A stretch of 64,000 bases of DNA from Desulfosporosinus sp. (GCA_003513495.1 DOPM01000058.1:1-64000); one strand, 5' to 3'; positions 26,928 to 37,921 are shown, counted from the first letter of the stretch. The notes: generated by a model not told the origin, from the letters alone. Numbers and translations: made by a program.

Positions 26928-27953
26928 ATGACTGAGCGTCTGGTTGCGCCACAAGAACAACCTGCAGATACTGAAGGGGAAGTACTGCGTCCTCAGCGCT
27001 TAAGTGACTACATAGGGCAGAAAAAGGTCAAAGATAACTTAAGTGTCTTTATTCGAGCCGCGTCGACTCGTGGAGAAGCGCTAGATCATGTCTTATTATA
27101 TGGACCGCCCGGCTTGGGAAAAACCACTCTAGCAAATATTATTGCAGCCGAAATGGGCGTAAGCATTCGAACAACTTCCGGTCCAGCTATTGAACGTCCT
27201 GGAGACTTAGCAGCGATTCTAACCGCCTTAGAGCCAAGGGATGTTCTTTTTATCGATGAAATACACCGTTTAAGCAGTACGACGGAAGAAATCCTCTATT
27301 CCGCTATGGAAGATGGGTGTCTAGATATTGTAATCGGAAAAGGACCGAGTGCCCGTTCCATCCGCTTGTCTCTTCCTCCATTCACCTTAGTAGGAGCTAC
27401 AACCCGAGCAGGCCAGCTAACCTCTCCTTTGCGTGATCGTTTTGGGGTTATCAGCCGTCTGGAATTCTATGAAGTAGAGGATTTAAAGGCAATCATTTCA
27501 CGAACAGCAAGTATACTGCGTTTGAGTATTACTGAGGATGGTGCGGAGGAAATTGCCCGACGTTCTCGTGGTACGCCAAGGATTGGAAACCGCTTATTAA
27601 AGAGAGTTAGAGACTTTGCTCTAGTTTGGGAAGACGGAACTGTTAATCAGACAATAGCCAGAGAAGCACTAAATCGCTTAGATGTTGATCCAGAGGGCTT
27701 GGACCAGATTGACCAGAAAGCATTAAAGACGATTATTATGACCTTTGCTGGTGGTCCGGTGGGGTTAGAGACACTTGCTGCAACCATTGGAGAAGAATCT
27801 GTGACGCTAGAAGATGTAGTTGAACCCTTTTTACTGCAAATGGGATTTTTGCAACGTACTCCCCGGGGACGAATGGCCACTGCAAGAGCCTATCAGCATT
27901 TAGGCTTTTCACTTCCTCAGAGCAGGACTGAAACGATCCTTTTCCAGGATTAA
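26928..27953 (+). CDS. ruvB: Holliday junction helicase ATPase RuvB
   Basis: A 341-residue AAA+ motor. Walker A is [11 protein letters not shown], Walker B is FIDEIHRL, sensor 1 lies in GATTRAG, and the C-terminal winged-helix contains [17 protein letters not shown]. It follows ruvA by 30 bases with a GAGGGGGG ribosome site. Confidence 0.95.
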   Translation: MTERLVAPQEQPADTEGEVLRPQRLSDYIGQKKVKDNLSVFIRAASTRGEALDHVLLYGPPGLGKTTLANIIAAEMGVSIRTTSGPAIERPGDLAAILTALEPRDVLFIDEIHRLSSTTEEILYSAMEDGCLDIVIGKGPSARSIRLSLPPFTLVGATTRAGQLTSPLRDRFGVISRLEFYEVEDLKAIISRTASILRLSITEDGAEEIARRSRGTPRIGNRLLKRVRDFALVWEDGTVNQTIAREALNRLDVDPEGLDQIDQKALKTIIMTFAGGPVGLETLAATIGEESVTLEDVVEPFLLQMGFLQRTPRGRMATARAYQHLGFSLPQSRTETILFQD

Positions 27954-27959
27954 TGTGAC

Positions 27960-28226
27960 CCATCTCACGAACAGAAATAAGGGGACATTGCTAAGTGAAC
28001 ACATTAGAGGAGTTCACGATAAAGCGAGTGTCGATTCTGAAGAGTTTATTGAGCCTAGGTTCACTTTCTGAACAACCTAGAGGTTGGCGCAATTCCTTGG
28101 AATCCAACGAGAGAGCGCTGACACAAGGATGTGTCGAGTGCACCGCCCGCCTAGGATGGCATAGGGCGGTGCGGAACGGGAACGTGTGTGAACGTGCAAT
28201 GGCCCCTTACTTTTATAACCCTAAAT
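27960..28226. other. GC-rich, strongly self-complementary stretch, possible structured RNA
   Basis: This region between ruvB and spoIID contains four successive local stems: GTGAAC/GTTCAC at its start, CTAGGTT/AACCTAG, GACAC/GTGTC, and CACCGCCC/GGGCGGTG. A 77-codon frame covers it, but its predicted product has no recognisable family and the palindromes argue for RNA or repeat DNA instead. I cannot assign it to a named RNA family. From 28227 to 28357 I see only the spoIID leader. Confidence 0.4.
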
Positions 28227-28357
28227 GAACTCCACAAACCATCCCTTCGGTTCCCTGGAAAAATATTTGGAGCATAGATGCAGAGGAAAAAGGGCAATCT
28301 GAGCATAAACCCACCATTACGTGATTCGGATTAATGTGGAAAAGGGTGTGATTGAAC

Positions 28358-29716
28358 ATGCTCCAGATTGTGTATCGGTTACCCTTTTTGTGGATAGTGT
28401 CATTAATATTAATGCTGGCCCAAGCGACACCCTGTCAAGCAAAAATGATTTCGGTAGAGCTTGTATGGAATCTGAGTCAGGCCGGTTGGGTCCAAATAGA
28501 TATTAAAAAGGGCGACTATCAACTTGTTTTAGACACTACAACTCGTAAGTTTCCAGCGGGTTCTACTCTGCAGGTTGGCTGGGGAGGATGGACTCCTGTC
28601 TTGCGAGTTAATCATGAAGAATTTCAAGTCTTCAGCGGGTCTGTTTTGGAAGTCAAAGAAACGAACCCGGGTAGTCTTCATGTTAAAACACCTGAAGGTA
28701 TAGACGCAGTTTACCGTGGAGGTTTACAACTCAATTGGCAAGATGGTCATTGGCGGATAATTAATCAACTGGATAGTGAGGATTACCTAAAAGGGGTTGT
28801 GCCGATTGAAATGAGCAATGAGTGGGCAAAAGGAGGCGTGGAGGCGCTTAAGGCCCAGGCTGTAGCAGCTCGCACTTATCTTGTCAGACAGACCGAAAAT
28901 GGCAAAAAGATGATTACAGATTCTCCGGATATACATCAGGCTTATGCGGGCATGAAGGTAGAAGGAGAGGCTTCAAAAGCAATCGAGGCTACTCGAGGGG
29001 AAATCATTGTTGATGCCAAGACCAAGCAACCCATTGATGCCCTTTATTCTTCCCATAGTGGAGGATATACTGAGGACGCTCAAAATGTATGGGGGAATAT
29101 AGACATCCATAATATATCTCACCCGGATCTCTATTCCCAGGGAGTTGGGGGGCCGGTCAATCGATGGCGTTTCATTGTCTCTGCTCCGCTCTTGGGCTCA
29201 AAGTTTGGTTTAGGACCAGTACGAAAGGTAACACTTGATAAGTTTCCCTCGGGTAGGGTAAAAAGTGTTCAGATAGAAGATGAATTTGGACAAAATAAGA
29301 CGGTTAAAGGTAGAACCTTTGTTCAAGCGTTTTATCCTTTTGGCCAGCCAATTCGCAAGGAAGCCTTTTTAGGAAGCTTATTTGAGGCTAAGGACGTTAA
29401 CACAAACCGGGAATTGTTCCGAAAATCAGATTCTACAGAGTCTTTTGGTCCACTTGGATATTCAGGATTTTCCGAATTAGCAAAGTTGTATCAATCTAGA
29501 CAAGGGCCTTTGTTATCCAAAGTAATGAGTTCATCCCTAGGTACCAGTGAGGATCCCCAGCCCTTTGGGGTCTTTATCTTTGAAGGCAGAGGTTGGGGGC
29601 ATGGAGTCGGTATGTCTCAATGGGGTGCTTATCATATGGCCCAATTGGGGTATAAATATAATGAGATAATTGCGTATTACTATAACCATATTTCTATTGG
29701 GCAAAGCAGCCTCTAG
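28358..29716 (+). CDS. spoIID: SpoIID/LytB-domain protein
   Basis: About 452 residues with a signal peptide (FLWIVSLILMLAQATPCQA) and a SpoIID lytic transglycosylase-like domain containing YLKGVVPIEMSNEW, AQAVAARTYLV, and the C-terminal GRGWGHGVGMSQWGAYHMA. In Bacillus, SpoIID degrades peptidoglycan during engulfment. It lacks the SpoIIQ/M neighbours, so it could also be a LytB-type paralogue. ATG 28358 lies 10 bases after GGGTG; TTG 28352 is an alternative. Confidence 0.85.
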   Translation: MLQIVYRLPFLWIVSLILMLAQATPCQAKMISVELVWNLSQAGWVQIDIKKGDYQLVLDTTTRKFPAGSTLQVGWGGWTPVLRVNHEEFQVFSGSVLEVKETNPGSLHVKTPEGIDAVYRGGLQLNWQDGHWRIINQLDSEDYLKGVVPIEMSNEWAKGGVEALKAQAVAARTYLVRQTENGKKMITDSPDIHQAYAGMKVEGEASKAIEATRGEIIVDAKTKQPIDALYSSHSGGYTEDAQNVWGNIDIHNISHPDLYSQGVGGPVNRWRFIVSAPLLGSKFGLGPVRKVTLDKFPSGRVKSVQIEDEFGQNKTVKGRTFVQAFYPFGQPIRKEAFLGSLFEAKDVNTNRELFRKSDSTESFGPLGYSGFSELAKLYQSRQGPLLSKVMSSSLGTSEDPQPFGVFIFEGRGWGHGVGMSQWGAYHMAQLGYKYNEIIAYYYNHISIGQSSL

Positions 29717-29844
29717 TGATTTCGTCATGCCGTCACGGAGACAATCGTTACCAATCTAGAAAACAGGGTAGACTGTTAGAGTGCAAGAGTGAGATTGATT
29801 TATATAGTCTATGCTGATAAGCTTGACTGAAGGAGAAGGATAGA

Positions 29845-30867
29845 TTGAACATCTCGGATTTTGATTTTGACTTACCGGAAGCCTTAATTGCGCAACATCC
29901 GGTAGAGCCTCGTGATACCTCCAGGTTAATGGTGGTTGATCGGGAAAATGGAAGGATAGCACATCATACCTTTAGAGATCTTAGCCTGCTGTTAAGTAAG
30001 GGCGATGTCCTTGTACTTAATAACACTCGAGTTATTCCTGCGCGTTTAATCGGAGAAAAAGAGGGAACTCAGGTTAAAATCGAGATTCTCCTGCTTAGGA
30101 GACTCGAACTGGATGTTTGGGAAGCTCTAGTTAAACCAGGAAAGCGTCTTAAAGTTGGGCAAAGGGTCAGCTTAGGCCAGGGAATTTTGGTGGGAGAACT
30201 ACAGGAGATTTTGGCCAATGGAAATAGAAAGATCCGTTTTAGTTATACAGGGGTTTTTGAAAGCATATTGGATCAGCTCGGGGAAATGCCTCTTCCGCCG
30301 TACATCACGGCTCAATTAGAAGACCAAGAACGTTATCAGACGGTCTATGCTAAAGAGCGCGGATCAGTGGCTGCTCCTACGGCAGGGTTACATTTCACGC
30401 CGGAACTTTTGGGTGACCTCCAGAAGAAGGGCGTGGAAATCGTGGAGATTCTTCTCCATGTCGGCTTAGGAACCTTTCGCCCAGTCAAAGTAGAAGATAT
30501 TCGTGAACATGATATGCATTCAGAATATTATCGAGTTGACATAGAAGCTGCAGAGCGAATTAATCGAGCTAAACAAGAAGGGCGCCGTGTCATTGCAGTG
30601 GGGACAACTGCCGCGCGGACGTTAGAATCAGTGGGGCATGAAGGAAGAGTTGAACCAGGAGAAGGGTGGACGGATATTTTTATCTATCCAGGCTATTCGT
30701 TTCAGGTTGTTGATGCCCTTTTGACGAACTTTCACTTTCCTAAGTCAACCTTGGTCATGTTAGTGAGTGCCCTAGCTGGGCGTGAGCTAATATTGAAAGC
30801 CTATGAAACCGCTGTTCAGGAGAAATATAGGTTTTATAGTTTTGGAGATTCTATGTTTATTGTGTGA
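29845..30867 (+). CDS. queA: S-adenosylmethionine:tRNA ribosyltransferase-isomerase QueA
   Basis: A 340-residue enzyme that turns preQ1-tRNA into epoxyqueuosine-tRNA with the ribose of SAM. It begins [19 protein letters not shown] and has [26 protein letters not shown] and [12 protein letters not shown] 29845 follows AAGGAGAAGG. It lies upstream of tgt in the queuosine pathway. Confidence 0.95.
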   Translation: MNISDFDFDLPEALIAQHPVEPRDTSRLMVVDRENGRIAHHTFRDLSLLLSKGDVLVLNNTRVIPARLIGEKEGTQVKIEILLLRRLELDVWEALVKPGKRLKVGQRVSLGQGILVGELQEILANGNRKIRFSYTGVFESILDQLGEMPLPPYITAQLEDQERYQTVYAKERGSVAAPTAGLHFTPELLGDLQKKGVEIVEILLHVGLGTFRPVKVEDIREHDMHSEYYRVDIEAAERINRAKQEGRRVIAVGTTAARTLESVGHEGRVEPGEGWTDIFIYPGYSFQVVDALLTNFHFPKSTLVMLVSALAGRELILKAYETAVQEKYRFYSFGDSMFIV

Positions 30868-30983
30868 GCCGACAGTATTTGTGTGAGCCGAAGGGTATTG
30901 GCAACAAGGGAGGTTCTATACCACTTTTGGCGATGCACTTAATATGTGAGAGCCACGAGGTTTGAGGCGCAGGCACAACGAAA

Positions 30984-31055
30984 CATCCTGAGTGTTCGCA
31001 AAGGATCTAGATCCTTCAGTCGTTCCTCCTTCAGGATGACATAGCACTTAAGTTG
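30984..31055. repeat. Dispersed palindromic repeat, family R1, copy A
   Basis: An outer inverted pair CATCCTGA/TCAGGATG surrounds the palindrome AAGGATCTAGATCCTT, followed by GACATAGCACTTAAGTTGC. Other copies are at 43331, 47743, 58060 (inverted) and 62592. It occupies most of the queA-tgt gap. Confidence 0.75.
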
Positions 31056-31069
31056 CGTTCCTATGATAA

Positions 31070-32212
<1,143 letters not shown>

Positions 32213-32300
32213 GATCGGAGGTTATAATTTTTAGCTATCAGGAAGGATTTTCACCCTGATACGGTGAATAGTTCAAGTATAAATAAAGGGGGAATACAAA

Positions 32301-32591
32301 GTGGATCAATCAACATTGACATTAGTTCTATATTTTGTGGTCTTTTTTGGGATTATGTACTTTCTCATGATTAGGCCTCAGCAGAAGCAGGCTAAAAAGC
32401 GGGCTGCTCTAATGAGTAGTCTACGCACTAGAGACCAAGTAATCACAACGGGTGGAATCTATGGTAAGATTACAAAAGTGAAGGAAGATTCCGTTATGTT
32501 AGAGATTGCGGACAAAGTAGAAATTGAAATGGCCAAAAGTGGAATTGTAAGTGTAGAAAATCGTGAGATTGAGCTCGAAAAGGGTAAGTAG
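32301..32591 (+). CDS. yajC: Preprotein translocase subunit YajC
   Basis: A 96-residue single-span membrane protein associated with SecDF. It has one N-terminal TM segment ending in FLMIRPQQKQAKKR and a cytoplasmic beta-rich domain (VITTGGIYGKI). GTG 32301 follows AAAGGGGGAA. It comes after tgt and ends before a terminator at 32667. Confidence 0.93.
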   Translation: MDQSTLTLVLYFVVFFGIMYFLMIRPQQKQAKKRAALMSSLRTRDQVITTGGIYGKITKVKEDSVMLEIADKVEIEMAKSGIVSVENREIELEKGK

Positions 32592-32666
32592 AGTTCAATT
32601 AATTAAGTCTGGACAAATATTGTCAAAAGAAGTTAACTATAAATGCCCAGAATAGTAATTATTAAT

Positions 32667-32696
32667 AAAAGCAAGTGGCATAAACCACTTGCTTTT
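32667..32696. terminator. Intrinsic terminator after yajC
   Basis: AAAAGCAAGTGG (32667-32678) and CCACTTGCTTTT (32685-32696) form a perfect 12-bp stem with loop CATAAA. It is flanked by A-rich and T-rich arms, so it can act in either direction. It lies inside the longest open frame of the next gene and thereby argues that the gene starts after it. Confidence 0.8.
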
Positions 32697-32729
32697 AAGC
32701 TGTTATTAAGAGTAAAAAGAGGTGACACT

Positions 32730-33527
32730 GTGCCCTTGTATAGAGATCCGAGAAATCATGAGCCATCTTATGAAGAACATGTGCGAGCAGAGTTAAACGT
32801 TTGGGTTAGGAAATTGTTACAAAGGCCGGGATTATTGGAACGCACCTCAAAGGTTATACAGACTAAAATAAATGAGAGAGTTATTCCAGAAAAGGTTCAT
32901 ACCATAATAACTGCAACGGTTAAAGGATTGGTGAGATCGGTTGTCTTTGGACTTGAGTATATTCCTAATAGCCCTGTCTATTATGGAATTGGGTTACAAG
33001 AACGTGATCAAAAAGCTCAGAGACTTCTTTCGAAATACAGAAAGATTGCTGCTGCTGAAGGGGCTGGGACTGGAGCAGGAGGTTTTACCCTCGCTGTCGC
33101 CGATTTCCCGGCCCTTATCGTCATCAAAATGAGGTTTCTCTTTGAATTAGCGCATAATTATGGGTTTTCTACTGAAGATTATCGAGAGCGGCTTTTTTTG
33201 TTATATGTCTTTCAATTAGCTTTTTCGAGCCAAGAAAAACGTCCTGAATTATACAAAATCATTCTGAATTGGGATAAAACCATAAAAAGTTGGCCAGAAG
33301 AGAAAGAGGGTATAAAGCAAGTTAATTGGGAACAATTTCAGCGGGAGTACCGAGATGCCATTGATTTTAGAAAAACCCTCCAACTCATACCTGGGTTGGG
33401 AGCGATCGTGGGTGCCTGGGCGAATTACGGACTGGTCGATGATTTAGGAATGGTGGGTATCAATTGCTATCGATTGAGAATTTTGGGAGGGGTTCAGGTT
33501 GACAAAAGTCACTCTGCAAGATATTAA
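32730..33527 (+). CDS. EcsC-family protein
   Basis: About 265 residues resembling the EcsC domain (membrane-associated, role unclear). It has ALVRSVVFGLEY-like amphipathic helices, the Gly-rich AAAEGAGTGAGGFTLAVADFPALIVIKMRF stretch split by hydrophobic residues, and a C-terminal GLGAIVGAWANYGLVDDLG. The frame opens at ATG 32643, but a perfect terminator lies between that ATG and position 32700; GTG 32730, preceded by AGAGGTGA, is the better start. The 3' end overlaps the HD gene by 29 bases. Confidence 0.75.
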   Translation: MPLYRDPRNHEPSYEEHVRAELNVWVRKLLQRPGLLERTSKVIQTKINERVIPEKVHTIITATVKGLVRSVVFGLEYIPNSPVYYGIGLQERDQKAQRLLSKYRKIAAAEGAGTGAGGFTLAVADFPALIVIKMRFLFELAHNYGFSTEDYRERLFLLYVFQLAFSSQEKRPELYKIILNWDKTIKSWPEEKEGIKQVNWEQFQREYRDAIDFRKTLQLIPGLGAIVGAWANYGLVDDLGMVGINCYRLRILGGVQVDKSHSARY

Positions 33528-34161
33528 GGCGGATCCTTATGTACAAGCTCTGATTGATGCGGGAAACCGCCATCTCGCAGCTATTGGTTTTACGGAACAC
33601 GGACTTAGACATGCAGGCTTGGTCTCTCATATTGCTTCAAATATTCTAGAAAAAATGGAGCATCCCGAAAGGGAGTGTGAACTAGCCGCCATTGCAGGAT
33701 ACTTGCATGACATAGGAAATGCTGTAAACCGTGTAGCTCATGCCCATTCAGGGGCAATTCTGGCGGCAGGGATTTTAGAACGGCATGAGATGCTGCCAGA
33801 AGAAATTGCGATCATCATTGGAGCGATTGGGAATCATGATGAGCAGGATGGGAACCCTGTCAACGTCATTTCAGCTGCCTTGATTTTAGCTGACAAGTCC
33901 GATGTTCATCGTTCCCGTGTTCGCAACCATGATCTAGCAAAGTTTGACATTCATGATCGAGTTAATTATGCTGTTGAACGATCTTTTCTGCGTGTCTATC
34001 CAAAAGAGCGAATTGCTTTAGAACTCACCATCGATACCGAGATATGCCCTGTAATGGAGTACTTTGAGATTTTCCTAGCACGGATGCTTTTGTCCCGCAA
34101 AGCAGCTGAATTCCTACTAACCAGGTTTGAACTAAAGATCAATGATGTAAAGTTACTCTAA
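33499..34161 (+). CDS. HD-domain phosphohydrolase
   Basis: A 220-residue metal-dependent HD protein. The metal ligands appear in EHGLRHAG, GYLHDIGNAV, HAHSGA and the NHDEQDGNP segment with later D in LADKSDVHRSR. Substrate is unknown. TTG 33499 follows GGGAGGGG and overlaps the EcsC gene, so the pair is probably co-expressed. Confidence 0.82.
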   Translation: MTKVTLQDIKADPYVQALIDAGNRHLAAIGFTEHGLRHAGLVSHIASNILEKMEHPERECELAAIAGYLHDIGNAVNRVAHAHSGAILAAGILERHEMLPEEIAIIIGAIGNHDEQDGNPVNVISAALILADKSDVHRSRVRNHDLAKFDIHDRVNYAVERSFLRVYPKERIALELTIDTEICPVMEYFEIFLARMLLSRKAAEFLLTRFELKINDVKLL

Positions 34162-34188
34162 AATTGGTGTTTTCCCGTTTTTACCAGA

Positions 34189-34218
34189 TTGACATTGTAA
34201 ACTTGAAGGTTTTATAAT
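34189..34218 (+). promoter_or_regulatory. Sigma-A promoter for secDF
   Basis: TTGACA (34189-34194), 18 bases, then TATAAT (34213-34218). It lies 50 bases before the secD start codon. Confidence 0.7.
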
Positions 34219-34267
34219 GGAATTTGGCATGGGCTAGTCCCATTCAATTAAAAAGGGAGGAAAGCAG

Positions 34268-35500
34268 ATGAGACGGGGAAACATCATCAAATTGGTAGCG
34301 CTTGTGCTACTTGTAGCTGTAGCCGTTGGGCTATCGATTAAACCCCTTGTGGATCCCGAAAAGGGCATCCTGTTGGGACTTGACCTACGTGGTGGAGTAC
34401 ACTTGGTGCTACAAGCCGAGCCAAATGAAGACGGTACTCCAATTACAAGAGATGATATAGACAAAGCGAAAGCGATCATCGAAAAGCGGGTTAATGATCT
34501 GGGGGTATCTGAACCTATAGTCCAGGCGGATTATAATAAAAACAGAATTGTAATTGATTTAGCAGGGGTCACCGATCCGGACAAAGCAGTTGATATCCTG
34601 AAAACGACGGCTAAGTTAACCTTTAGAGATCCTCAAGGAAATATTGTATTAGAAGGGGATGACCTCAAGGATGCTAAGGGAGGACAAGGTCAGCAACAAG
34701 GGTATGTTGTTAATCTGACATTTTCGTCGGAAGGTGCCAAAAAGTTTGGAGACATAACGACTCAGCTGGTGGGACAGAGACTTGGCGTATATCTCGATGA
34801 TGACCTTTTGACAAACCCAACGGTGAATACTCCGATTCTCAACGGTCAAGCAGAGATCACCGGTTATGGAACATTGGAAGATGCTGCAAATCATGCGGTT
34901 CTCATGCGTTCAGGTTCATTGCCTGTGAGTATGAGCATTTCTGAAAAACGTCAAGTAGGAGCCTCTTTAGGAGTAGACTCCTTGAACAGAAGCATTAATG
35001 CAGGACTATATGGTCTGATTTTTATCTTCGTCTTTATGTTAGCTTTCTATCGTATACCAGGGGCAGTAGCGAATTTTTCATTGTTTGTCTATGGGCTTAT
35101 TGTTCTTTGGATTTTCTGGATGTTTAGAGTCGTATTGACCCTTCCAGGTATCGCTGGGTTTATTCTTTCGGTTGGGATGGCTGTAGACTTTAATATTATT
35201 ATTTATGAACGTATAAAAGAAGAAATAAGGGCTGGCAAATCCCTAAGAGCAGGTGTAGAATCAGGTTTCAGCCGGGCATTTATAACAGTTATTGATGCTC
35301 ATGTAACGACCCTCATTGCTGCCTTAACACTCTTTTACTTTGGGACTGGGGCCATACAAGGGTTCGCCTTGACCTTAGGCGTGGGGATTGTTGTCACTTT
35401 ATTTACCGGTATTACCTTTACCCGACAAGTACTGCGATGGATTGTGGGTATTAGTCCTAAGATGAACCCAACATGGTTTGGCGTTAGGAGGGATGTATAA
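34268..35500 (+). CDS. secD: Protein translocase subunit SecD
   Basis: A 410-residue proton-driven RND-type accessory to SecYEG. It shows an N-terminal TM, GLDLRGGVHLVL, a short periplasmic P1 region, and the C-terminal TM bundle with GMAVDFNIIIYERIKEE. It is shorter than E. coli SecD, as is common in Gram-positives. It overlaps secF by one base. Confidence 0.93.
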   Translation: MRRGNIIKLVALVLLVAVAVGLSIKPLVDPEKGILLGLDLRGGVHLVLQAEPNEDGTPITRDDIDKAKAIIEKRVNDLGVSEPIVQADYNKNRIVIDLAGVTDPDKAVDILKTTAKLTFRDPQGNIVLEGDDLKDAKGGQGQQQGYVVNLTFSSEGAKKFGDITTQLVGQRLGVYLDDDLLTNPTVNTPILNGQAEITGYGTLEDAANHAVLMRSGSLPVSMSISEKRQVGASLGVDSLNRSINAGLYGLIFIFVFMLAFYRIPGAVANFSLFVYGLIVLWIFWMFRVVLTLPGIAGFILSVGMAVDFNIIIYERIKEEIRAGKSLRAGVESGFSRAFITVIDAHVTTLIAALTLFYFGTGAIQGFALTLGVGIVVTLFTGITFTRQVLRWIVGISPKMNPTWFGVRRDV

Positions 35501-36444
35501 TGAAAACTGGACATCCAGAGACTAACGATGGAGTGAAGAAGATCCATCCACTCTACTTTAATATTATGAAGAGACGGTATTGGTGGTTTGCCCTTTCGTT
35601 ATTAGTTTTGATTCCTGGAGTTATTTCCCTCTTGATGCAGGGACTCAATTTAGGAATTGACTTTAAGGGCGGTTCGATGCTTGACATAACGTTTAACAAA
35701 CCTGTGACCCAAGCAGCGATTTCAGATACAATGAAATCCGTGGGACTTGAAGGACCAGTGCAACTGTCTAACGGGGATACTTCAGCGTTAATACGAACTG
35801 AAGCCCTCGAAGAGGAGAAACGTAATGAATTACTGAAGGCCTTGCAAACCAACGTAGGAGAATTAGATAAAGATTCTCTTAGAGACGATAAAGTGGGCCC
35901 AGCAATGGGACAAGAGCTGACCAGAAATGCTTTATGGGCATTACTGATTGCTACAGTCTTGATGATTGGCTATATTACGATTAGGTTCCAGTTCGTTTTT
36001 GCTATCTCAGCGATTCTAGCTTTATTACACGATGTTTTAGTAGTAGTTGGGGTTTTCTCGTTGTTCCAATGGGAAATCGATTCTACATTTGTAGCAGCTG
36101 TTTTAACTGTTTTTGGATACTCTATTAACGATACCGTGATTATATTTGATAGGATTCGCGAGAACGAAGGGAAAATGAAAAGGGCAGACAGTTATGAGGA
36201 TATGATGGATAAATCTGTATGGCAGACCATGCGTCGTTCCATTAACACGTCTCTCACGGTACTCATCGCCTTGCTCTCGATATTTATCTTGGGCGGTGAA
36301 TCGACTAAATTGTTCTCCTTAGCGATGCTGATTGGAGTGTTTACAGGATCCTACTCCTCGCTCTTTATCGCAAGCCCAATCCTTCTAGAAATGAAGAAAC
36401 GTATGAAGAAGTTACGCAGAGGCGGTAAAGCGGTTCGGGTTTAA
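35500..36444 (+). CDS. secF: Protein translocase subunit SecF
   Basis: A 314-residue partner of SecD with six TM segments. It has GIDFKGGSMLDI near the start and GYSINDTVIIFDRIREN in the C-terminal membrane half. Start ATG 35500 overlaps the secD stop. A perfect terminator follows. Confidence 0.93.
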   Translation: MKTGHPETNDGVKKIHPLYFNIMKRRYWWFALSLLVLIPGVISLLMQGLNLGIDFKGGSMLDITFNKPVTQAAISDTMKSVGLEGPVQLSNGDTSALIRTEALEEEKRNELLKALQTNVGELDKDSLRDDKVGPAMGQELTRNALWALLIATVLMIGYITIRFQFVFAISAILALLHDVLVVVGVFSLFQWEIDSTFVAAVLTVFGYSINDTVIIFDRIRENEGKMKRADSYEDMMDKSVWQTMRRSINTSLTVLIALLSIFILGGESTKLFSLAMLIGVFTGSYSSLFIASPILLEMKKRMKKLRRGGKAVRV

Positions 36445-36464
36445 GCTTAAGTGAACTTATATTT

Positions 36465-36501
36465 AAAAGAGATCTCGAGAATTATTCTCGAGATCTCTTT
36501 T
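36465..36501. terminator. Intrinsic terminator after secF
   Basis: AAAAGAGATCTCGAGAA (36465-36481) and TTCTCGAGATCTCTTTT (36485-36501) are exact complements around a 3-base loop. The A and T ends make it usable on both strands. Confidence 0.8.
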
Positions 36502-36607
36502 GAATTCTATGTTAAAATACGTTTATTATTATCTTTATTTAACCGCAACGACTAGAAGTTTCCCACAATTTAGGCGGTGGGAGTATATCCCCGTAAAGGA
36601 GTTAGTG

Positions 36608-37462
36608 ATGCTAAAGAAAATCATTAGAATGCAATTTTTATTGGTTCTTTTCCAAGTAGTGCTACTACTTGGAGTCAGTGGTTGTAGTAAAGAGAAGGCA
36701 TTAAGTCCGACTTCTCAAATGCAAGCTGATTTAGTAAAGCCAAGTCAGACATCGAGTGAAACATCAAACACAACTGGCTCACCAAGTTATCAAAAGCCCA
36801 TAGAGGTCCCTGTTCTGTACTATCATTCGGTACTATTAGAGGAAGGTAATAAAGTTAGAATGCCTCCTGACCAGTTCGAGGCTCAAATGATCTACCTGCG
36901 GGATAAAGGGTATGAAAGTGTATCTTTAGGACAGTTATACCAAGCCCTATACAAGGGAGGGGACCTTCCGGCAAAACCTGTGGTCATTACCTTTGATGAC
37001 GGTTATGAAGATAATTACACCATTGCCTTTCCAATTTTAAAAAAGTATGGATTTACGGCTTCGGTTTTCGTCGTCTCAAGCTATATAAACGGAGAGGGAT
37101 TTATGTCTGAGCCCCAGCTCAAAGAACTAATTGCAAATGGATGGGAAATTGAGGGGCATACGGTTAGCCACCCTTATTTAACCCAGATGGATAAACACAC
37201 AGTGATTAATGAGCTTAAGCACTCTAAGGAACAATTAGAAAAAGTGCTTGGACAACCTGTGAATTTTTTTGCATACCCTTATGGAGATTATAATGTTGAT
37301 GTTGCACAGGCAGTGAAAGATACTGGATATCTAATGGCTTTTACTACAGAACGGGGTTGGGTAAATCCTAATCTTGATGAATGGCATTTGCAGAGGGTTT
37401 ATTGCTTTACCGATATGGGCCTGAACGAATTTTCCCGACGTCTTCAAGATCCTAATTACTAA
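36608..37462 (+). CDS. Lipoprotein polysaccharide deacetylase (NodB domain)
   Basis: About 284 residues. A lipoprotein signal (LLVLFQVVLLLGVSGC) places it on the outer face of the membrane. The NodB deacetylase motifs are VITFDDGYEDNY, GHTVSHPYL and AYPYGDYN, as in enzymes acting on peptidoglycan or other N-acetylated glycans. An in-frame start at 36500 would add 36 residues but overlaps the secF terminator; ATG 36608 follows AAAGGAG (36595-36601). Confidence 0.88.
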   Translation: MLKKIIRMQFLLVLFQVVLLLGVSGCSKEKALSPTSQMQADLVKPSQTSSETSNTTGSPSYQKPIEVPVLYYHSVLLEEGNKVRMPPDQFEAQMIYLRDKGYESVSLGQLYQALYKGGDLPAKPVVITFDDGYEDNYTIAFPILKKYGFTASVFVVSSYINGEGFMSEPQLKELIANGWEIEGHTVSHPYLTQMDKHTVINELKHSKEQLEKVLGQPVNFFAYPYGDYNVDVAQAVKDTGYLMAFTTERGWVNPNLDEWHLQRVYCFTDMGLNEFSRRLQDPNY

Positions 37463-37476
37463 ATAAGTAGATTTCT

Positions 37477-37514
37477 AACCCGCACATCAAAGATTGAAGA
37501 GCGGGTTAAATTTT
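37477..37514 (+). terminator. Intrinsic terminator after deacetylase gene
   Basis: AACCCGC (37477-37483) pairs with GCGGGTT (37501-37507), followed by AAATTTT. The loop is 17 bases. Confidence 0.55.
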
Positions 37515-37541
37515 AGGCTTAATCATTATTGTTAAATATTA

Positions 37542-37569
37542 ACAAATTTGGTATTTGATACATATGTTA
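37542..37569 (+). promoter_or_regulatory. Sigma-K-like promoter of the tiny Gly-rich gene array
   Basis: AC (37542-37543), 17 bases, then CATATGTTA (37561-37569), fitting AC-N16/17-CATANNNTA used by the late mother-cell factor sigma-K. It lies 40 bases before the first tiny gene. The same layout appears before the opposing Trp-rich gene at 39037-39064. Confidence 0.5.
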
Positions 37570-37608
37570 CTATCGAGACCAAGAAAAAAATAAATGGAGG
37601 TAGTTAAT

Positions 37609-37734
37609 ATGGCATACGGTGTAGGTGCAGTTGAAGGTGTCGAATGTGTTCCAGCAGGTCCCAATTTCTTACCAGGAATTGCAGTAGTTGTTGTAATCAT
37701 CCTTCTGCTGATTGCAATGGGTATAGTATTCTAA
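37609..37734 (+). CDS. Tiny single-TM peptide, type A1 (YjcZ-like)
   Basis: A 41-residue peptide with a Gly/Val-rich head including one Cys and a C-terminal TM segment VVVVIILLLIAMGIVF. It resembles the tiny-TM/YjcZ spore proteins of Bacilli. GGAGGT precedes the ATG. First of six adjacent genes in which two types alternate. Confidence 0.75.
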   Translation: MAYGVGAVEGVECVPAGPNFLPGIAVVVVIILLLIAMGIVF

Positions 37735-37780
37735 TCTAACTCTTCTTTAGAAAACTTTAGGAAATTAAGGGGGATATACC

Positions 37781-37921
37781 ATGTACGGATATGGATATGG
37801 AGCTGGAGCTGGCTACGGTGCAGCTGGTTGCCCAGCTGTTGCACCATTCGGAAGCGGAGTTGGAGCAGGTATCATTGCAATTGCAATTCTGATCTTAATT
37901 GCATTAGGCGTTATATTCTAA
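37781..37921 (+). CDS. Tiny single-TM peptide, type B1 (YjcZ-like)
   Basis: A 46-residue peptide starting MYGYGYGAGAGYG, with one Cys and the C-terminal TM segment IIAIAILILIALGVIF. The tail differs from that of the A type, defining a second type. AAGGGGGA precedes the ATG. Confidence 0.75.
   Translation: MYGYGYGAGAGYGAAGCPAVAPFGSGVGAGIIAIAILILIALGVIF

Noticed and set aside
27995..28228. 77-codon open frame between ruvB and spoIID
   Set aside because: It runs through a chain of stem-loops, and the predicted protein looks random.
32643..32729. Upstream start of the EcsC-family gene at ATG 32643
   Set aside because: A perfect intrinsic terminator lies inside this segment, and GTG 32730 has a better ribosome site.
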